From Pleurocapsa sp. MO_226.B13 (GTDB lineage Bacteria > Cyanobacteriota > Cyanobacteriia > Cyanobacteriales > Xenococcaceae), in assembly GCA_030064795.1 (NCBI GenBank), contig JASJEI010000426.1, positions 1-8,117 on the forward strand: a DNA stretch of 8,117 nt, in the 5' to 3' direction. The position numbers and the translations under genes were made by a program. Below are positions 1 through 6,344 of this stretch, piece by piece. The notes below the pieces were generated by a model. The model worked only from the letters and a program-made list of their open reading frames with translations. It was not told the origin of the DNA and did not search any database. Each line of letters opens with the position of its first letter. The stretch's first letter is position 1.

Positions 1-93
1 GGTAGTTTTGCTTGGTTATTCTACAGTCCCAAAGTTCAACCATCTTCATGGATGCAACCAACCAAAATTCCTACTACTCTAGTCCAAAATTAA
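1..93 (+). CDS. 3' end of an unidentified gene (partial)
   Basis: Reading frame 1 is open from the first base to TAA at 91-93 and gives 30 residues beginning GSFAWLFYSPK and ending PTTLVQN. The stretch mixes hydrophobic and aromatic residues, then becomes rich in Pro, Ser and Thr, like a C-terminal tail after a folded or membrane domain. The codons look like ordinary cyanobacterial coding sequence. I do not recognise the family, and the gene begins outside the window. A TTG-started ORF in another frame over the same bases (12-215) is Cys- and Leu-rich, has no Shine-Dalgarno site, and is judged a shadow. An open frame of only 30 codons could also be chance, so confidence is moderate. Confidence 0.42.
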   Translation, partial: GSFAWLFYSPKVQPSSWMQPTKIPTTLVQN

Positions 94-170
94 ATCTGTC
101 TTGTGTTTGTCTCTTGCTAGTTCAGTTTGATTGTTTTATTTGTTTTTCTTATCGGGGTTGGTTGAGTTTG

Positions 171-234
171 CCTATCGCTTTGGCGATCGCATTAAAGTTA
201 GTTTCTGTTGCTTAAAGTAGCGATCGCCGATAGG
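171..234. repeat. HIP1-containing inverted repeat
   Basis: The left arm is CCTATCG (171-177), a 4-nt bulge, then GGCGATCGC (182-190). The right arm, GCGATCGCCGATAGG (220-234), is its reverse complement apart from the bulge. The loop is 29 nt. Each arm carries one HIP1 octamer. No T-tract follows on the plus strand, so it is not a typical intrinsic terminator, although it lies 80-140 bp past the gene ending at 93. Confidence 0.6.
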
Positions 235-903
235 TCGAAATCAGTACAAATGCTCGGACAGACTCAACATTCTTCATGTTTATGTAACTGAATTTGAGAA
301 AGATTAATCTCGACAAAAATCCTGCTTATTCTCTAGCAGCTAAGGAACTAAAATAAGAGGAAATTATATCGCATAATTGTGAATTAAAACAAGAAAAATA
401 TCTCAATAATTTAATTTGATTTTTTGCATATATTCTAGCAAAAACAGCCAAATAATAATTATATTTTCTATTTTCAAGATATTTAAAAAATACAAATAAT
501 ATTAAAAAGTTATAAAAAATATTAATTATAAGATTGGATATCAAATAGCCTTCAAAATACTACTTTTTTAAAATATTTATTTCTCTTTTGCAATTGCTGT
601 ATAAATAAAGTAGATTGCAGATTTTTTTGGTGTGTTGATATTTTTGCAACAAGAGCGCATTAATTGTAGCTGTTCTGAAGCATCGGTAATAGCTTTAGAT
701 TGAAAGCATTTTAGAAAAACGTCGAATCTACTTCTAATTTCTGATGTCTCTTTTTTATTGATTGAGTTAGCGATTCAGCTTCGCTAAGATTTGTGCTTTT
801 TGTCCAAAATATAATTCTTAAAATTCTGATTTTGATATCTGATTTCTTGGAATAGCACTAGGATTTTGGCGCAAGTAACTGTGGATATTTTGATCTTTTT
901 AAT
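235..903. other. AT-rich intergenic region with no supported gene
   Basis: Bases about 330-620 are very AT-rich, with long A/T runs. A 72-codon minus-strand frame (544-326) starts at TTG and encodes mostly Ile, Asn, Tyr, Phe and Lys, as expected of translated AT-rich noncoding DNA, so it is not called. Bases 620-900 hold no ORF of note and one short 5-bp hairpin (AGCGA/TCGCT, near 769-785). I see no RNA gene here. Confidence 0.5.
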
Positions 904-904
904 C

Positions 905-960
905 CCTGACTTTTTCTTAACTTTATTCCTGAACTTTTCTCAACTTTTCGGGATTTTTTC
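905..960 (+). repeat. Repeat-plus-hairpin element, copy 1 (four units)
   Basis: Four successive pyrimidine-rich units of 10-12 nt are present: CCTGACTTTTT (905-915), CTTAACTTTATT (916-927), CCTGAACTTTT (928-938) and CTCAACTTTT (939-948). They are followed by CGGGATTTTTTC. CCTGAA (928-933) can pair with TTCGGG (947-952) across a 13-nt loop, ahead of a six-T tract. Near-identical elements lie at 3675-3720 (three units) and 6345-6378 (two units). This copy lies about 64 bp upstream of the C39-like gene. It could be a terminator, an attenuator, or an operator with tandem sites. Confidence 0.75.
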
Positions 961-1012
961 TGCCGAGGATAATCGATATATTAAGAATCAAAGAAAGTCA
1001 ACTATCTTCAAA

Positions 1013-1017
1013 AGGAG
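1013..1017 (+). promoter_or_regulatory. Shine-Dalgarno site of the C39-like gene
   Basis: AGGAG lies six bases before the ATG at 1024. It is near-ideal and settles the start. A TATATT hexamer at 977-982 could be a -10 box, but no convincing -35 is visible. Confidence 0.8.
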
Positions 1018-1023
1018 AATATT

Positions 1024-1713
1024 ATGGTTACAATCAAAGCTTTAGGTGAGGATCAGAACGCAACTGGGGATGCTTGCGGTGCATTTTGCCTAGCAGCAAT
1101 AGCTTATGGAATGGGAATAATCCCTGTTCAACAAAATTCTCCTGAAACTATTGAGTACGAACCTAACAATATAAAAATCAAAGGAACATTACATTTGGAC
1201 AAAAATGCTAATGAGATTGCAAAAGAGATTTATAAAATAACTGGTAATCTTAAAAATCCCAAAAAAGGAGAATACAATTTTACCGACAAACTAGATAAAA
1301 AAAATAAGAATTCGGTTTCGGGTCTCGCGTTAGTTGCTTCAAAACTTGGTATGAATGTAAAAGTTAACCTATTAAAAGGCTGTAAGATGAAGAATCTACC
1401 AATCTACAAAGAGGAGCAAAAGCAAATAAGCAATATGAATGGGGTAGCTTTAAATGAAAATCTAGACAGTTATACAGCTCCTAATAACAATGAAGCACAA
1501 ATTGTCTGTGTCAATGAACAGATTCCAACCGTTCCGTTCGCACATTGGATTGCAGTTGATAGTGATTCAGAGTTATACGATCCACGAAATGACGAACCAA
1601 AGGAGGAGGATGATAAAAACAAAAAATTGAAATTTGACAATAAGAATCTAATGATTCTCGCAGAAGGAAAATATGATTTTGCTGATCTATGGATTACATT
1701 AAGTAAAAAATAA
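1024..1713 (+). CDS. Stand-alone C39-like papain-fold cysteine peptidase (putative)
   Basis: This 229-residue protein has no signal peptide or membrane segment and so is probably cytosolic. Its motifs recall the C39 peptidase fold. Gln11 is a possible oxyanion residue. DACGAFCLAAI (16-26) resembles the C39 cysteine motif, with Cys18 the likely nucleophile. NSVSGLALVASKLGMNV (96-112) resembles the conserved helix before the His strand. AHWIAVDSDSELYDP (173-187) supplies His174 and Asp186. C39 domains usually sit at the N-terminus of bacteriocin ABC exporters and remove double-glycine leaders; no transporter is present here. The segments at about 31-95 and 190-207 are Lys/Asn/Glu-rich insertions, so the protein is longer than a bare C39 domain. 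The composition is richer in Lys and Asn than its neighbours, perhaps from transfer. The fold call is by motif only; activity and substrate are unknown. Confidence 0.72.
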   Translation: MVTIKALGEDQNATGDACGAFCLAAIAYGMGIIPVQQNSPETIEYEPNNIKIKGTLHLDKNANEIAKEIYKITGNLKNPKKGEYNFTDKLDKKNKNSVSGLALVASKLGMNVKVNLLKGCKMKNLPIYKEEQKQISNMNGVALNENLDSYTAPNNNEAQIVCVNEQIPTVPFAHWIAVDSDSELYDPRNDEPKEEDDKNKKLKFDNKNLMILAEGKYDFADLWITLSKK

Positions 1714-1715
1714 CC

Positions 1716-1853
1716 CTACTAGCTAGTAGACGAGGGCGTAAATATCCTTACCATTTACAAAGTTGTTAAATATATAAATTGAGACTCTTCTAATGGTAGC
1801 TTTATTTAAGCCCAGCTCCACTAGTCTACTAGTTTATCTACTAGTAGACTAGT
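1716..1853. repeat. Nested palindromic element built on CTAGTAGAC
   Basis: A perfect 14-bp palindrome, CTACTAGCTAGTAG, lies at 1716-1729. A perfect 14-bp inverted repeat with a 6-nt loop lies at 1820-1833/1840-1853 (ACTAGTCTACTAGT and its complement). CTAGTAGAC at 1723-1731 also pairs with GTCTACTAG at 1824-1832, and TACCATT (1749-1755) pairs with AATGGTA (1792-1798), so the whole segment can fold as a nested structure. It begins 3 bp after the stop of the C39-like gene. The last hairpin is followed by TACTTTT and could terminate that gene. The symmetry also fits a small non-autonomous mobile element. Confidence 0.6.
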
Positions 1854-2110
1854 TACTTTTGGCTAGTGCGGAGTGCTGGCACATCATGTCACTGTTGGGA
1901 ATGAAGTTGCCACTACTTAGCAGTACAGCGCGGGTCTTCCCGCACGAAAAAGCTACACTCTCTCACTGAAAATAAATCAGTCAAGTAAGATACAAGAATG
2001 GGTTTCACTTCTTTAACCCAATCTTTCCCAGACACATTAATGATGAGTAAGCATCAGCGATCGCTGCGATCGCCAATTTTCTCAAAAGGATTGCATCTCT
2101 TTCAGCAACT
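1854..2110. other. Intergenic region with several short hairpins
   Basis: No ORF is supported. Visible structures are GCGGG-TCTT-CCCGC at 1930-1943 (a GC-rich hairpin of a kind I recall as widespread in cyanobacterial intergenic DNA), ACTGA/TCAGT at 1965-1981, TGGGTT/AACCCA at 1999-2020, and two HIP1 octamers starting 9 bp apart at 2057-2064 and 2066-2073. No homology to the intact receiver gene is visible before about 2111, so the 5' part of the broken copy is lost. Confidence 0.55.
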
Positions 2111-2468
2111 CAATTGTAGTTGAAAACGGGCAGCAAGCCATAACTTACAGACAGCAAGTGATACAAAATCCGATTCCCAAAAAGTACCAAAAAATCGATT
2201 GTAGAGACGTAATATATTACGTCTCTACAGGGTTTAACGATTTAACCGATAAGTATTCTATGTAAACAGGATTTGGTATGAGTTACCAAAATCCACATCC
2301 ACCTTTCCTGGCAATTCTCAATCTACGTATGCCCAAGAGAAACGGACTAGAATCAGCTCAAATCGTCAAAGAACTTTGTCCGCAAATGCCAATTATTATT
2401 AACGCATCAGTTTATTAGGCAATTTAAAAGGAAAGCTGAGTCAACTGTTAACCAAAAATAGTAATTAA
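2111..2468 (+). pseudogene. Broken copy of the receiver gene at 3800-4396
   Basis: Bases 2111-2161 match 3993-4043 of the intact gene, and 2279-2468 match the later part through the stop codon. The 3' flank stays similar to about 2512. The first 64 or so codons are missing. A 117-bp MITE-like element splits the matching region. A 172-bp deletion has its junction at TCA (2407-2409); the intact gene has TCA at both deletion ends (4163-4165 and 4335-4337). The deletion shifts the frame and creates a stop at once. The phosphoacceptor Asp codon has become AAT (2320-2322), giving LNLRMP instead of LDLRMP. Relative to the intact gene there is also a 6-bp in-frame insertion near 2295. It is a dead tandem paralogue. 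Confidence 0.9.
2162..2278. mobile_element. 117-bp MITE-like insertion inside the receiver pseudogene
   Basis: The ends are imperfect inverted repeats, TACAAAATCC (2162-2171) and GGATTTGGTA (2269-2278). TGA flanks both sides (2159-2161 and 2279-2281). The intact paralogue has a single TGA at 4041-4043, so the uninterrupted site is directly visible and supports a 3-bp target duplication. The centre is a perfect 30-bp palindrome at 2200-2229 with arms beginning TGTAGAGACG, a sequence I recall as common in dispersed cyanobacterial palindromes. It has no coding capacity, so it would need a transposase in trans. Confidence 0.8.
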
Positions 2469-2627
2469 ATTTTTCCAGAATTAGTTTGTTTTTGTAGTAG
2501 CGAACTGCGTCAGCATTTTAGGTCAAAGAGATTTTATTGATGCTGTCATTGCTGCCCTTAAAAATTAGTTACCCACAAAGTTTTTCTGTCGATTTGAATT
2601 TTTAGCAACAGAACCCGAAGAAGCCCC
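2469..2627. other. Spacer between receiver pseudogene and the YihY-like gene
   Basis: The first 45 bases continue the similarity to the 3' flank of the intact receiver gene (compare 4397-4440). After that, a short open frame ends at TAG 2566-2568 and reads LGQRDFIDAVIAALKN before the stop. It looks protein-like but has no start and may be a remnant of another gene's 3' end or chance. No terminator or strong promoter is evident. Confidence 0.4.
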
Positions 2628-3554
2628 ATGATAACCTTCTTGAAAACGAAACTCCTTCCCCGTCGAGCAACTCAACTGCTCCTCCAAACGTTCGCCAAGT
2701 GGCAACAGGATCGATGCTTAGAGATGGGAGCCGCCCTATCCTACTATGCCCTATTTTCTTTATTCCCCATCTTTCTGGTAGTCACCAGTATTTTAGGATT
2801 TTTACTAGGTCCAGAAACAGACGTATTTAACCAGATTCTCAAGTTTGCTCGTGATTTCCTGCCCCCTGAGTCCTTTGCGATCGTTGAAGATACCATGGTG
2901 CAACTAAATCAAGGTAGTGTACAGGCTGGGATAGTTGGATTCCTACTCTTATTTTTGGCTGCTAGCAGTGTGTTCGGAGCACTGGATCGCTCGGTAGATA
3001 AAATTTGGAAAGCTACCAAGGATGAGGTCGAATCTGACAGCCTATGGTCAACAGCAATTTCATTTGTGGGTAAAAAGCTGATCGCGTTTGGCTTAGTTAT
3101 TAGTACTGCGGCTTTTTTGTTGCTTTCACTACTTTCCAATATTGTCATCAGAATTGTGATGCAGATTATTACCAAAATGGATAGAACGATCGCGATCTTC
3201 GAGTTGAATGACTTGTTGATTGCCAGGGTTCTGCAAATTAGTTCCTCTTTTCTGGTAGTCGCGTTAGCGGTTTTGTTATTGCTGCGATTTTTGCCCTCTA
3301 CCCCTACTCGTTGGAACGATCTTTGGCCCAGTGCCTTGTTGACGACTAGCCTACTGCTCGGACTGCAACAAATGGTCAGCCACAACATAATTCAGATCGG
3401 AGCGCAGTATAATTCCTATGGAGTGATTGGCGGTGTGATGATTCTAATGCTGTGGATTTATTTCACCTGCCAGATTTTCTTTTTGGGCTGCGAGTTTTCT
3501 TACGTCTATGCTCATCTGTTTGGTAGTCGTCGGCATCGACAATTGGAGTTGTAG
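2628..3554 (+). CDS. YihY/BrkB-family inner-membrane protein
   Basis: This 308-residue protein has the length and layout of the YihY/virulence factor BrkB family. A basic N-terminus is followed by the hallmark region EMGAALSYYALFSLFPIFL (32-50). About six membrane segments lie near 36-60, 99-118, 147-170, 203-223, 232-250 and 264-295. SVFGALDRSVDKIW (114-127) and YNSYGVIGGVMILMLWIY (261-278) also fit the family pattern. The molecular role of the family is unsettled; transport or export functions have been suggested but not established. The start at 2628 has only a weak GAAG upstream. The next gene in this direction is 245 bp away, beyond the second repeat element, so it is probably transcribed alone. 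Family assignment is firm; function is not. Confidence 0.9.
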   Translation: MITFLKTKLLPRRATQLLLQTFAKWQQDRCLEMGAALSYYALFSLFPIFLVVTSILGFLLGPETDVFNQILKFARDFLPPESFAIVEDTMVQLNQGSVQAGIVGFLLLFLAASSVFGALDRSVDKIWKATKDEVESDSLWSTAISFVGKKLIAFGLVISTAAFLLLSLLSNIVIRIVMQIITKMDRTIAIFELNDLLIARVLQISSSFLVVALAVLLLLRFLPSTPTRWNDLWPSALLTTSLLLGLQQMVSHNIIQIGAQYNSYGVIGGVMILMLWIYFTCQIFFLGCEFSYVYAHLFGSRRHRQLEL

Positions 3555-3674
3555 CCGAAATTCGTCTGATTGTACTTTTAGCAGCTAACCTCGATGATAG
3601 CATTGGCTCTTTTCTCTTTGGCTGAGGCTACCATTTTGGGTTCTGGTGCCAAAAATTTAAACTTCTAGTCAATA

Positions 3675-3720
3675 CCTGACTTTTTCTGAACTTTATTCCT
3701 GAACTTTTCGGGATTTTTTC
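3675..3720 (+). repeat. Repeat-plus-hairpin element, copy 2 (three units)
   Basis: Units CCTGACTTTTT, CTGAACTTTATT and CCTGAACTTTT are followed by CGGGATTTTTTC. TCCTGAA (3697-3703) pairs with TTCGGGA (3707-3713) around a 3-nt loop, and six T follow, which is the form of an intrinsic terminator. It lies 120 bp after the YihY-like gene and 80 bp before the receiver gene, so it could end the first transcript or control the second. Similarity to copy 1 extends weakly about 20 bp downstream. Confidence 0.78.
3697..3719 (+). terminator. Putative intrinsic terminator within repeat copy 2
   Basis: A 7-bp stem containing one T·G pair, a CTT loop and a six-T tract lie downstream of the YihY-like gene. 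The same hairpin recurs at 6355-6377, and with a longer loop at 928-959. It may be a true terminator or an attenuator ahead of the receiver gene. Confidence 0.5.
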
Positions 3721-3799
3721 TGCTGAAAATAACTAATACTATAGCGTTATATTATATAGCGATTTCAGCAATTTAGTATTAACTCGAGGATCTAATCAG
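3721..3799 (+). promoter_or_regulatory. Likely promoter/leader region of the receiver-MscS operon
   Basis: TATAGCG occurs twice, at 3740-3746 and 3755-3761, 15 bp apart, and flanks an AT-rich TATATT (3748-3753) that could be a -10 element. GAGG at 3784-3787 lies 12 bases before the ATG at 3800, a rather long Shine-Dalgarno spacing. No clear -35 box is visible. Confidence 0.35.
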
Positions 3800-4396
3800 A
3801 TGTTTCATCATACTCAAGCAACACCATCAGGAGCATTCAGTTTTCTCTCGCGCTCAAAAAACTTAGATTTGCAATTTGTTCCAGATTCGACAACAAACAA
3901 TGTTCTCATTGCTGATGAAGAACCCGAAGTCAGGGATGCTTTATCAGTCGCCGTGAGACGCTGGGCACAAGAAGAACAAAGAAATGTGGAAACAATCGTA
4001 GTTGAAAACGGTCAGCAAGCCGTAGCTTACATACAACAAATGAGCCGCCAAAATCCGCCTTTCCTGGCAATTCTTGACCTGCGTATGCCTCAGATGAACG
4101 GACTAGAATCAGCTCAAATCGTCAATGAGCTTTGTCCACAAATGCCAATTATTATTACCGCGTCACACGATGAGATTGACGAGCAATTAATCCAAAAAGC
4201 TGATGATTTTGCCAATCACAATTCCCAGATGGGTTTTGTAATTCGCACTAGCAGCTCTCCTCTCTTGAAAGTAGCTTTGGAGTTTGAAATTAGGAAGCTA
4301 GTATCCCCACAACAGGAGCAAGAGCCAGAAAATATCAGTTTATTCGGTAATTTAAAAGGAAAGCTGAGTCAACTGTTAACCAACAATAGTAATTAA
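3800..4396 (+). CDS. Stand-alone receiver-domain protein (atypical response regulator)
   Basis: This protein of 198 residues has a receiver-like domain from about 34 to 165. NVLIADEEPEVRDAL (34-48) supplies the acidic pair Asp39/Glu40. LAILDLRMPQMNGLE (89-103) holds the phosphoacceptor Asp93. IIITAS (117-122) provides Thr120. The usual Lys-Pro after the fifth strand is not evident; GFVIRTSS (145-152) stands there, so Arg149 may replace the Lys. No DNA-binding output domain follows, only a Gln/Glu/Asn-rich tail (170-198). About 33 residues precede the domain and may be linker. It probably acts by protein contact or as a phosphate sink. It lies 77 bp before the MscS-like gene on the same strand, a likely operon. 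A dead paralogue lies at 2111-2468. Confidence 0.85.
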   Translation: MFHHTQATPSGAFSFLSRSKNLDLQFVPDSTTNNVLIADEEPEVRDALSVAVRRWAQEEQRNVETIVVENGQQAVAYIQQMSRQNPPFLAILDLRMPQMNGLESAQIVNELCPQMPIIITASHDEIDEQLIQKADDFANHNSQMGFVIRTSSSPLLKVALEFEIRKLVSPQQEQEPENISLFGNLKGKLSQLLTNNSN

Positions 4397-4461
4397 ATCT
4401 TTCCAGAATTAGCTTGTTGTTCATAGTAGCGAACTGTGTCTGCTCAAATTATTAAGTATTT

Positions 4462-4465
4462 GGAG
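4462..4465 (+). promoter_or_regulatory. Shine-Dalgarno site of the MscS-like gene
   Basis: GGAG lies eight bases before ATG 4474. It favours that start over the in-frame ATG at 4507, which also has a purine-rich AGCGGG just upstream. Either start keeps the lipoprotein signal. Confidence 0.65.
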
Positions 4466-4473
4466 TCATTAAT

Positions 4474-5961
4474 ATGTTCGAGATTGAAACCTTAAAAAGA
4501 AGCGGGATGGCTGACGAAAACTTCACAGGTAAAGGCGGCAAACGAAAAATCAACACGGGGCTCATAAAAACCTGTATCTTGACTATCGGACTGCTGGCAA
4601 CGCTCACCTTAGTCAGTTGCAGTAAGGAAGACGATCGCTCTGCATCGATAAGCGATCCATCCTCATCGGTCTCTAAAAGTGAGACCAAACTATCACCGCT
4701 CTGTGAGCCCAACAATAATCTTATAGCTTCTTTTGAAACCAAACAATATTGGGTCAATATCTGCGATCGAGAGAATCAATTGTTCTTCGTCAGACAGCTT
4801 AAGTCAGATCCCAGTCAATTAATTCGACTTTCTGCCTACTGGAATCAGGATGCCTATAGTTTTTCTGCTACTAGTGGCGATACAATCTACGCTGTTAATG
4901 GAGAAGGCTTAACAGTTTGGCAAAATGGTAGTCAAACACTTCAAGATCCGATAATCAGTCATCCTGGTTCAAAGTCTAATTTTGTAAGTATTATAGAAAA
5001 ATTAAACCTGGCAAAAATCCTGAAGATTATCAGCACAGGAGTACTGCTAACAACTTTATATATCTACGGTAAACCCTATATTCAAAAGATGGGGAGCAAT
5101 GGTCGAGCCATCGAATATATAGTCAGTATCTTCGCTTGGCCAGGTATTGTGGTGGCTTGTCTAGCGATCGCCGAGATGCCCCTCGGTTTGCTTGCCTCTT
5201 TAACTGGTGCTTTAGCTCTCGGTTTTTCCTTTGGTTCTAAACAAGTCGTCGAAAACGCCGCTACCGTTGCCTTAAATTTACGGGATGACGTTTATGAAGC
5301 AGGGGACATTATTGGCTTTTCTGGTGATGATGATTTCTATCAAGTTTCTGCCATTACAACTTCTAGTGTCAAGCTTATGTCACTGGGGAAACATGCAGGT
5401 CGCATCCTCAATATCTCTCCTAGCGTGCTCGCACAGAAAGAGTTTGTTAACTATACCCAAGATGGTCCTGGTACTTTGTGTAAATGGATTTTCCCCATTT
5501 CTCTGAAGGCTCAGATTGCCCAACCAGGTAGAGGAGATATGACTAAGATGGAAGATGCTTTATTCAGAGCAGCCAAAGAAGTTCAGCATTGGATTATTCA
5601 GAATACTAAACATCCCGAAGCTATAGCAGCCTTTGCTGCTGAAGCTATGAAAGAAAAGGGTCGCCAGGATATTCCTGCGGGAGTGTTTTTGACCAAAGTA
5701 GAAAAATTCATCCATCACTATGTCATTGCCCTCTGGGTTCCAGGCATCGAAATTTATCGAGTGGCTTCTATTAGCAATGAGCTATTTCATCGTGCGTGGC
5801 ATCATGCGGTCGAACTTCATAACTTAGAGTTAGCTACACCCAATACTGGGGATGATACAGATATCGTGGAAGCGACTCAAGCAATTGCTCAATCTCTCAG
5901 AGAAGGATTGGTTAAAGTGCAAGACTTAAATGGAAATCAGCACATTAAGACTAAAGTTTAA
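4474..5961 (+). CDS. MscS-family channel with an N-terminal lipoprotein-like periplasmic domain
   Basis: This protein has 495 residues. Basic residues (20-32) and a hydrophobic stretch (33-48) lead to the lipobox LVSC, with Cys49 the likely lipidated residue. Residues 50-170 form a predicted periplasmic domain, Ser/Asp-rich at first, then a beta-rich part with Cys77 and Cys97 (FETKQYWVNICDRENQ, 87-102). It resembles a small domain I recall in secreted cyanobacterial proteins. Three membrane segments follow (about 178-198, 213-233, 236-254). PLGLLASLTGALALGFSFGS (236-255), then NLRDDVYEAGDII (268-280), matches the MscS pore helix and the start of the beta domain. The rest (281-495) fits the cytoplasmic region. 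The topology, N-terminus out with three segments and C-terminus in, agrees with MscS. It would release solutes on osmotic downshock. A lipobox ahead of a channel is unusual. Confidence 0.82.
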   Translation: MFEIETLKRSGMADENFTGKGGKRKINTGLIKTCILTIGLLATLTLVSCSKEDDRSASISDPSSSVSKSETKLSPLCEPNNNLIASFETKQYWVNICDRENQLFFVRQLKSDPSQLIRLSAYWNQDAYSFSATSGDTIYAVNGEGLTVWQNGSQTLQDPIISHPGSKSNFVSIIEKLNLAKILKIISTGVLLTTLYIYGKPYIQKMGSNGRAIEYIVSIFAWPGIVVACLAIAEMPLGLLASLTGALALGFSFGSKQVVENAATVALNLRDDVYEAGDIIGFSGDDDFYQVSAITTSSVKLMSLGKHAGRILNISPSVLAQKEFVNYTQDGPGTLCKWIFPISLKAQIAQPGRGDMTKMEDALFRAAKEVQHWIIQNTKHPEAIAAFAAEAMKEKGRQDIPAGVFLTKVEKFIHHYVIALWVPGIEIYRVASISNELFHRAWHHAVELHNLELATPNTGDDTDIVEATQAIAQSLREGLVKVQDLNGNQHIKTKV

Positions 5962-6344
5962 AGCGATCGGCTAATCCACATCATAGTTGCATATTTATCA
6001 ACTAAAAAACAAACCTTAAAATTCTCTGCCGTTTCCCTATCTCAGCATCAACCTTGACCTTCAAATTTGATGTTGAACAATCGATCTTTTCCCTAATCAA
6101 GCATCATAGGTCCTGAAGAAAACAGTCTTTTTTCTTGTAAGCAGGGATTCAGACTATTGCAACCAAAGCACTACAACGTAATACTTTGTCCGCTCGATCC
6201 CAATCCTTGAACAGCAGTTAATTAAGTGAAGATTAATTCTTTAAGCGTTATCCTGGATTTAGGTATCCTGGAGAACCGTATAATTCTGGAACTTCCGAAA
6301 TCTGGCGATTGAAAAATTGAAAAAATCAATTTTTCTTTTTATTA
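5962..6344. other. Intergenic region downstream of the MscS-like gene
   Basis: No ORF is supported on either strand. A 9-bp direct repeat, TATCCTGGA, occurs at 6249-6257 and 6264-6272. Short protein-like frames on the minus strand are broken by stops and were not recognised. No terminator is seen immediately after the MscS-like stop; the first good hairpin is at 6311-6335. Confidence 0.45.
6311..6340. terminator. AT-rich perfect hairpin, possible bidirectional terminator
   Basis: GAAAAATTGA (6311-6320) and TCAATTTTTC (6326-6335) are perfect complements around an A5 loop, and five T follow at 6336-6340. It lies about 350 bp after the MscS-like gene and directly before repeat copy 3. The low GC content makes the stem weak. 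Confidence 0.4.

Noticed and set aside
12..215. 67-codon plus-strand frame starting at TTG
   Set aside because: No ribosome site and odd Cys/Leu-rich composition. The frame-1 sequence ending at 93 is a more plausible coding tail over the same bases, and the end of this frame runs through a HIP1 stem-loop.
326..544. 72-codon minus-strand frame rich in Ile, Asn, Tyr, Phe
   Set aside because: TTG start, and its composition is what translated AT-rich noncoding DNA gives; no domain or neighbour supports it.
2518..2568. Short frame reading LGQRDFIDAVIAALKN then stop
   Set aside because: Protein-like, but only about 16-28 codons with no start and no recognised family; kept as a remark in the spacer entry.
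2909..3388. 159-codon minus-strand frame
   Set aside because: Lies wholly inside the well-supported YihY/BrkB gene on the other strand; a shadow.
4452..4757. 101-codon minus-strand frame
   Set aside because: Antisense to the N-terminal part of the MscS-like gene, whose start, ribosome site and lipobox are clear.
5285..5506. 73-codon plus-strand frame
   Set aside because: Alternative frame within the conserved MscS pore and beta-domain coding region.
6000..6300. Possible transposase or other gene remnants on the minus strand downstream of the MscS-like gene
   Set aside because: Several 15-35 codon stretches look coding, but stops break them and none shows a motif I can name.
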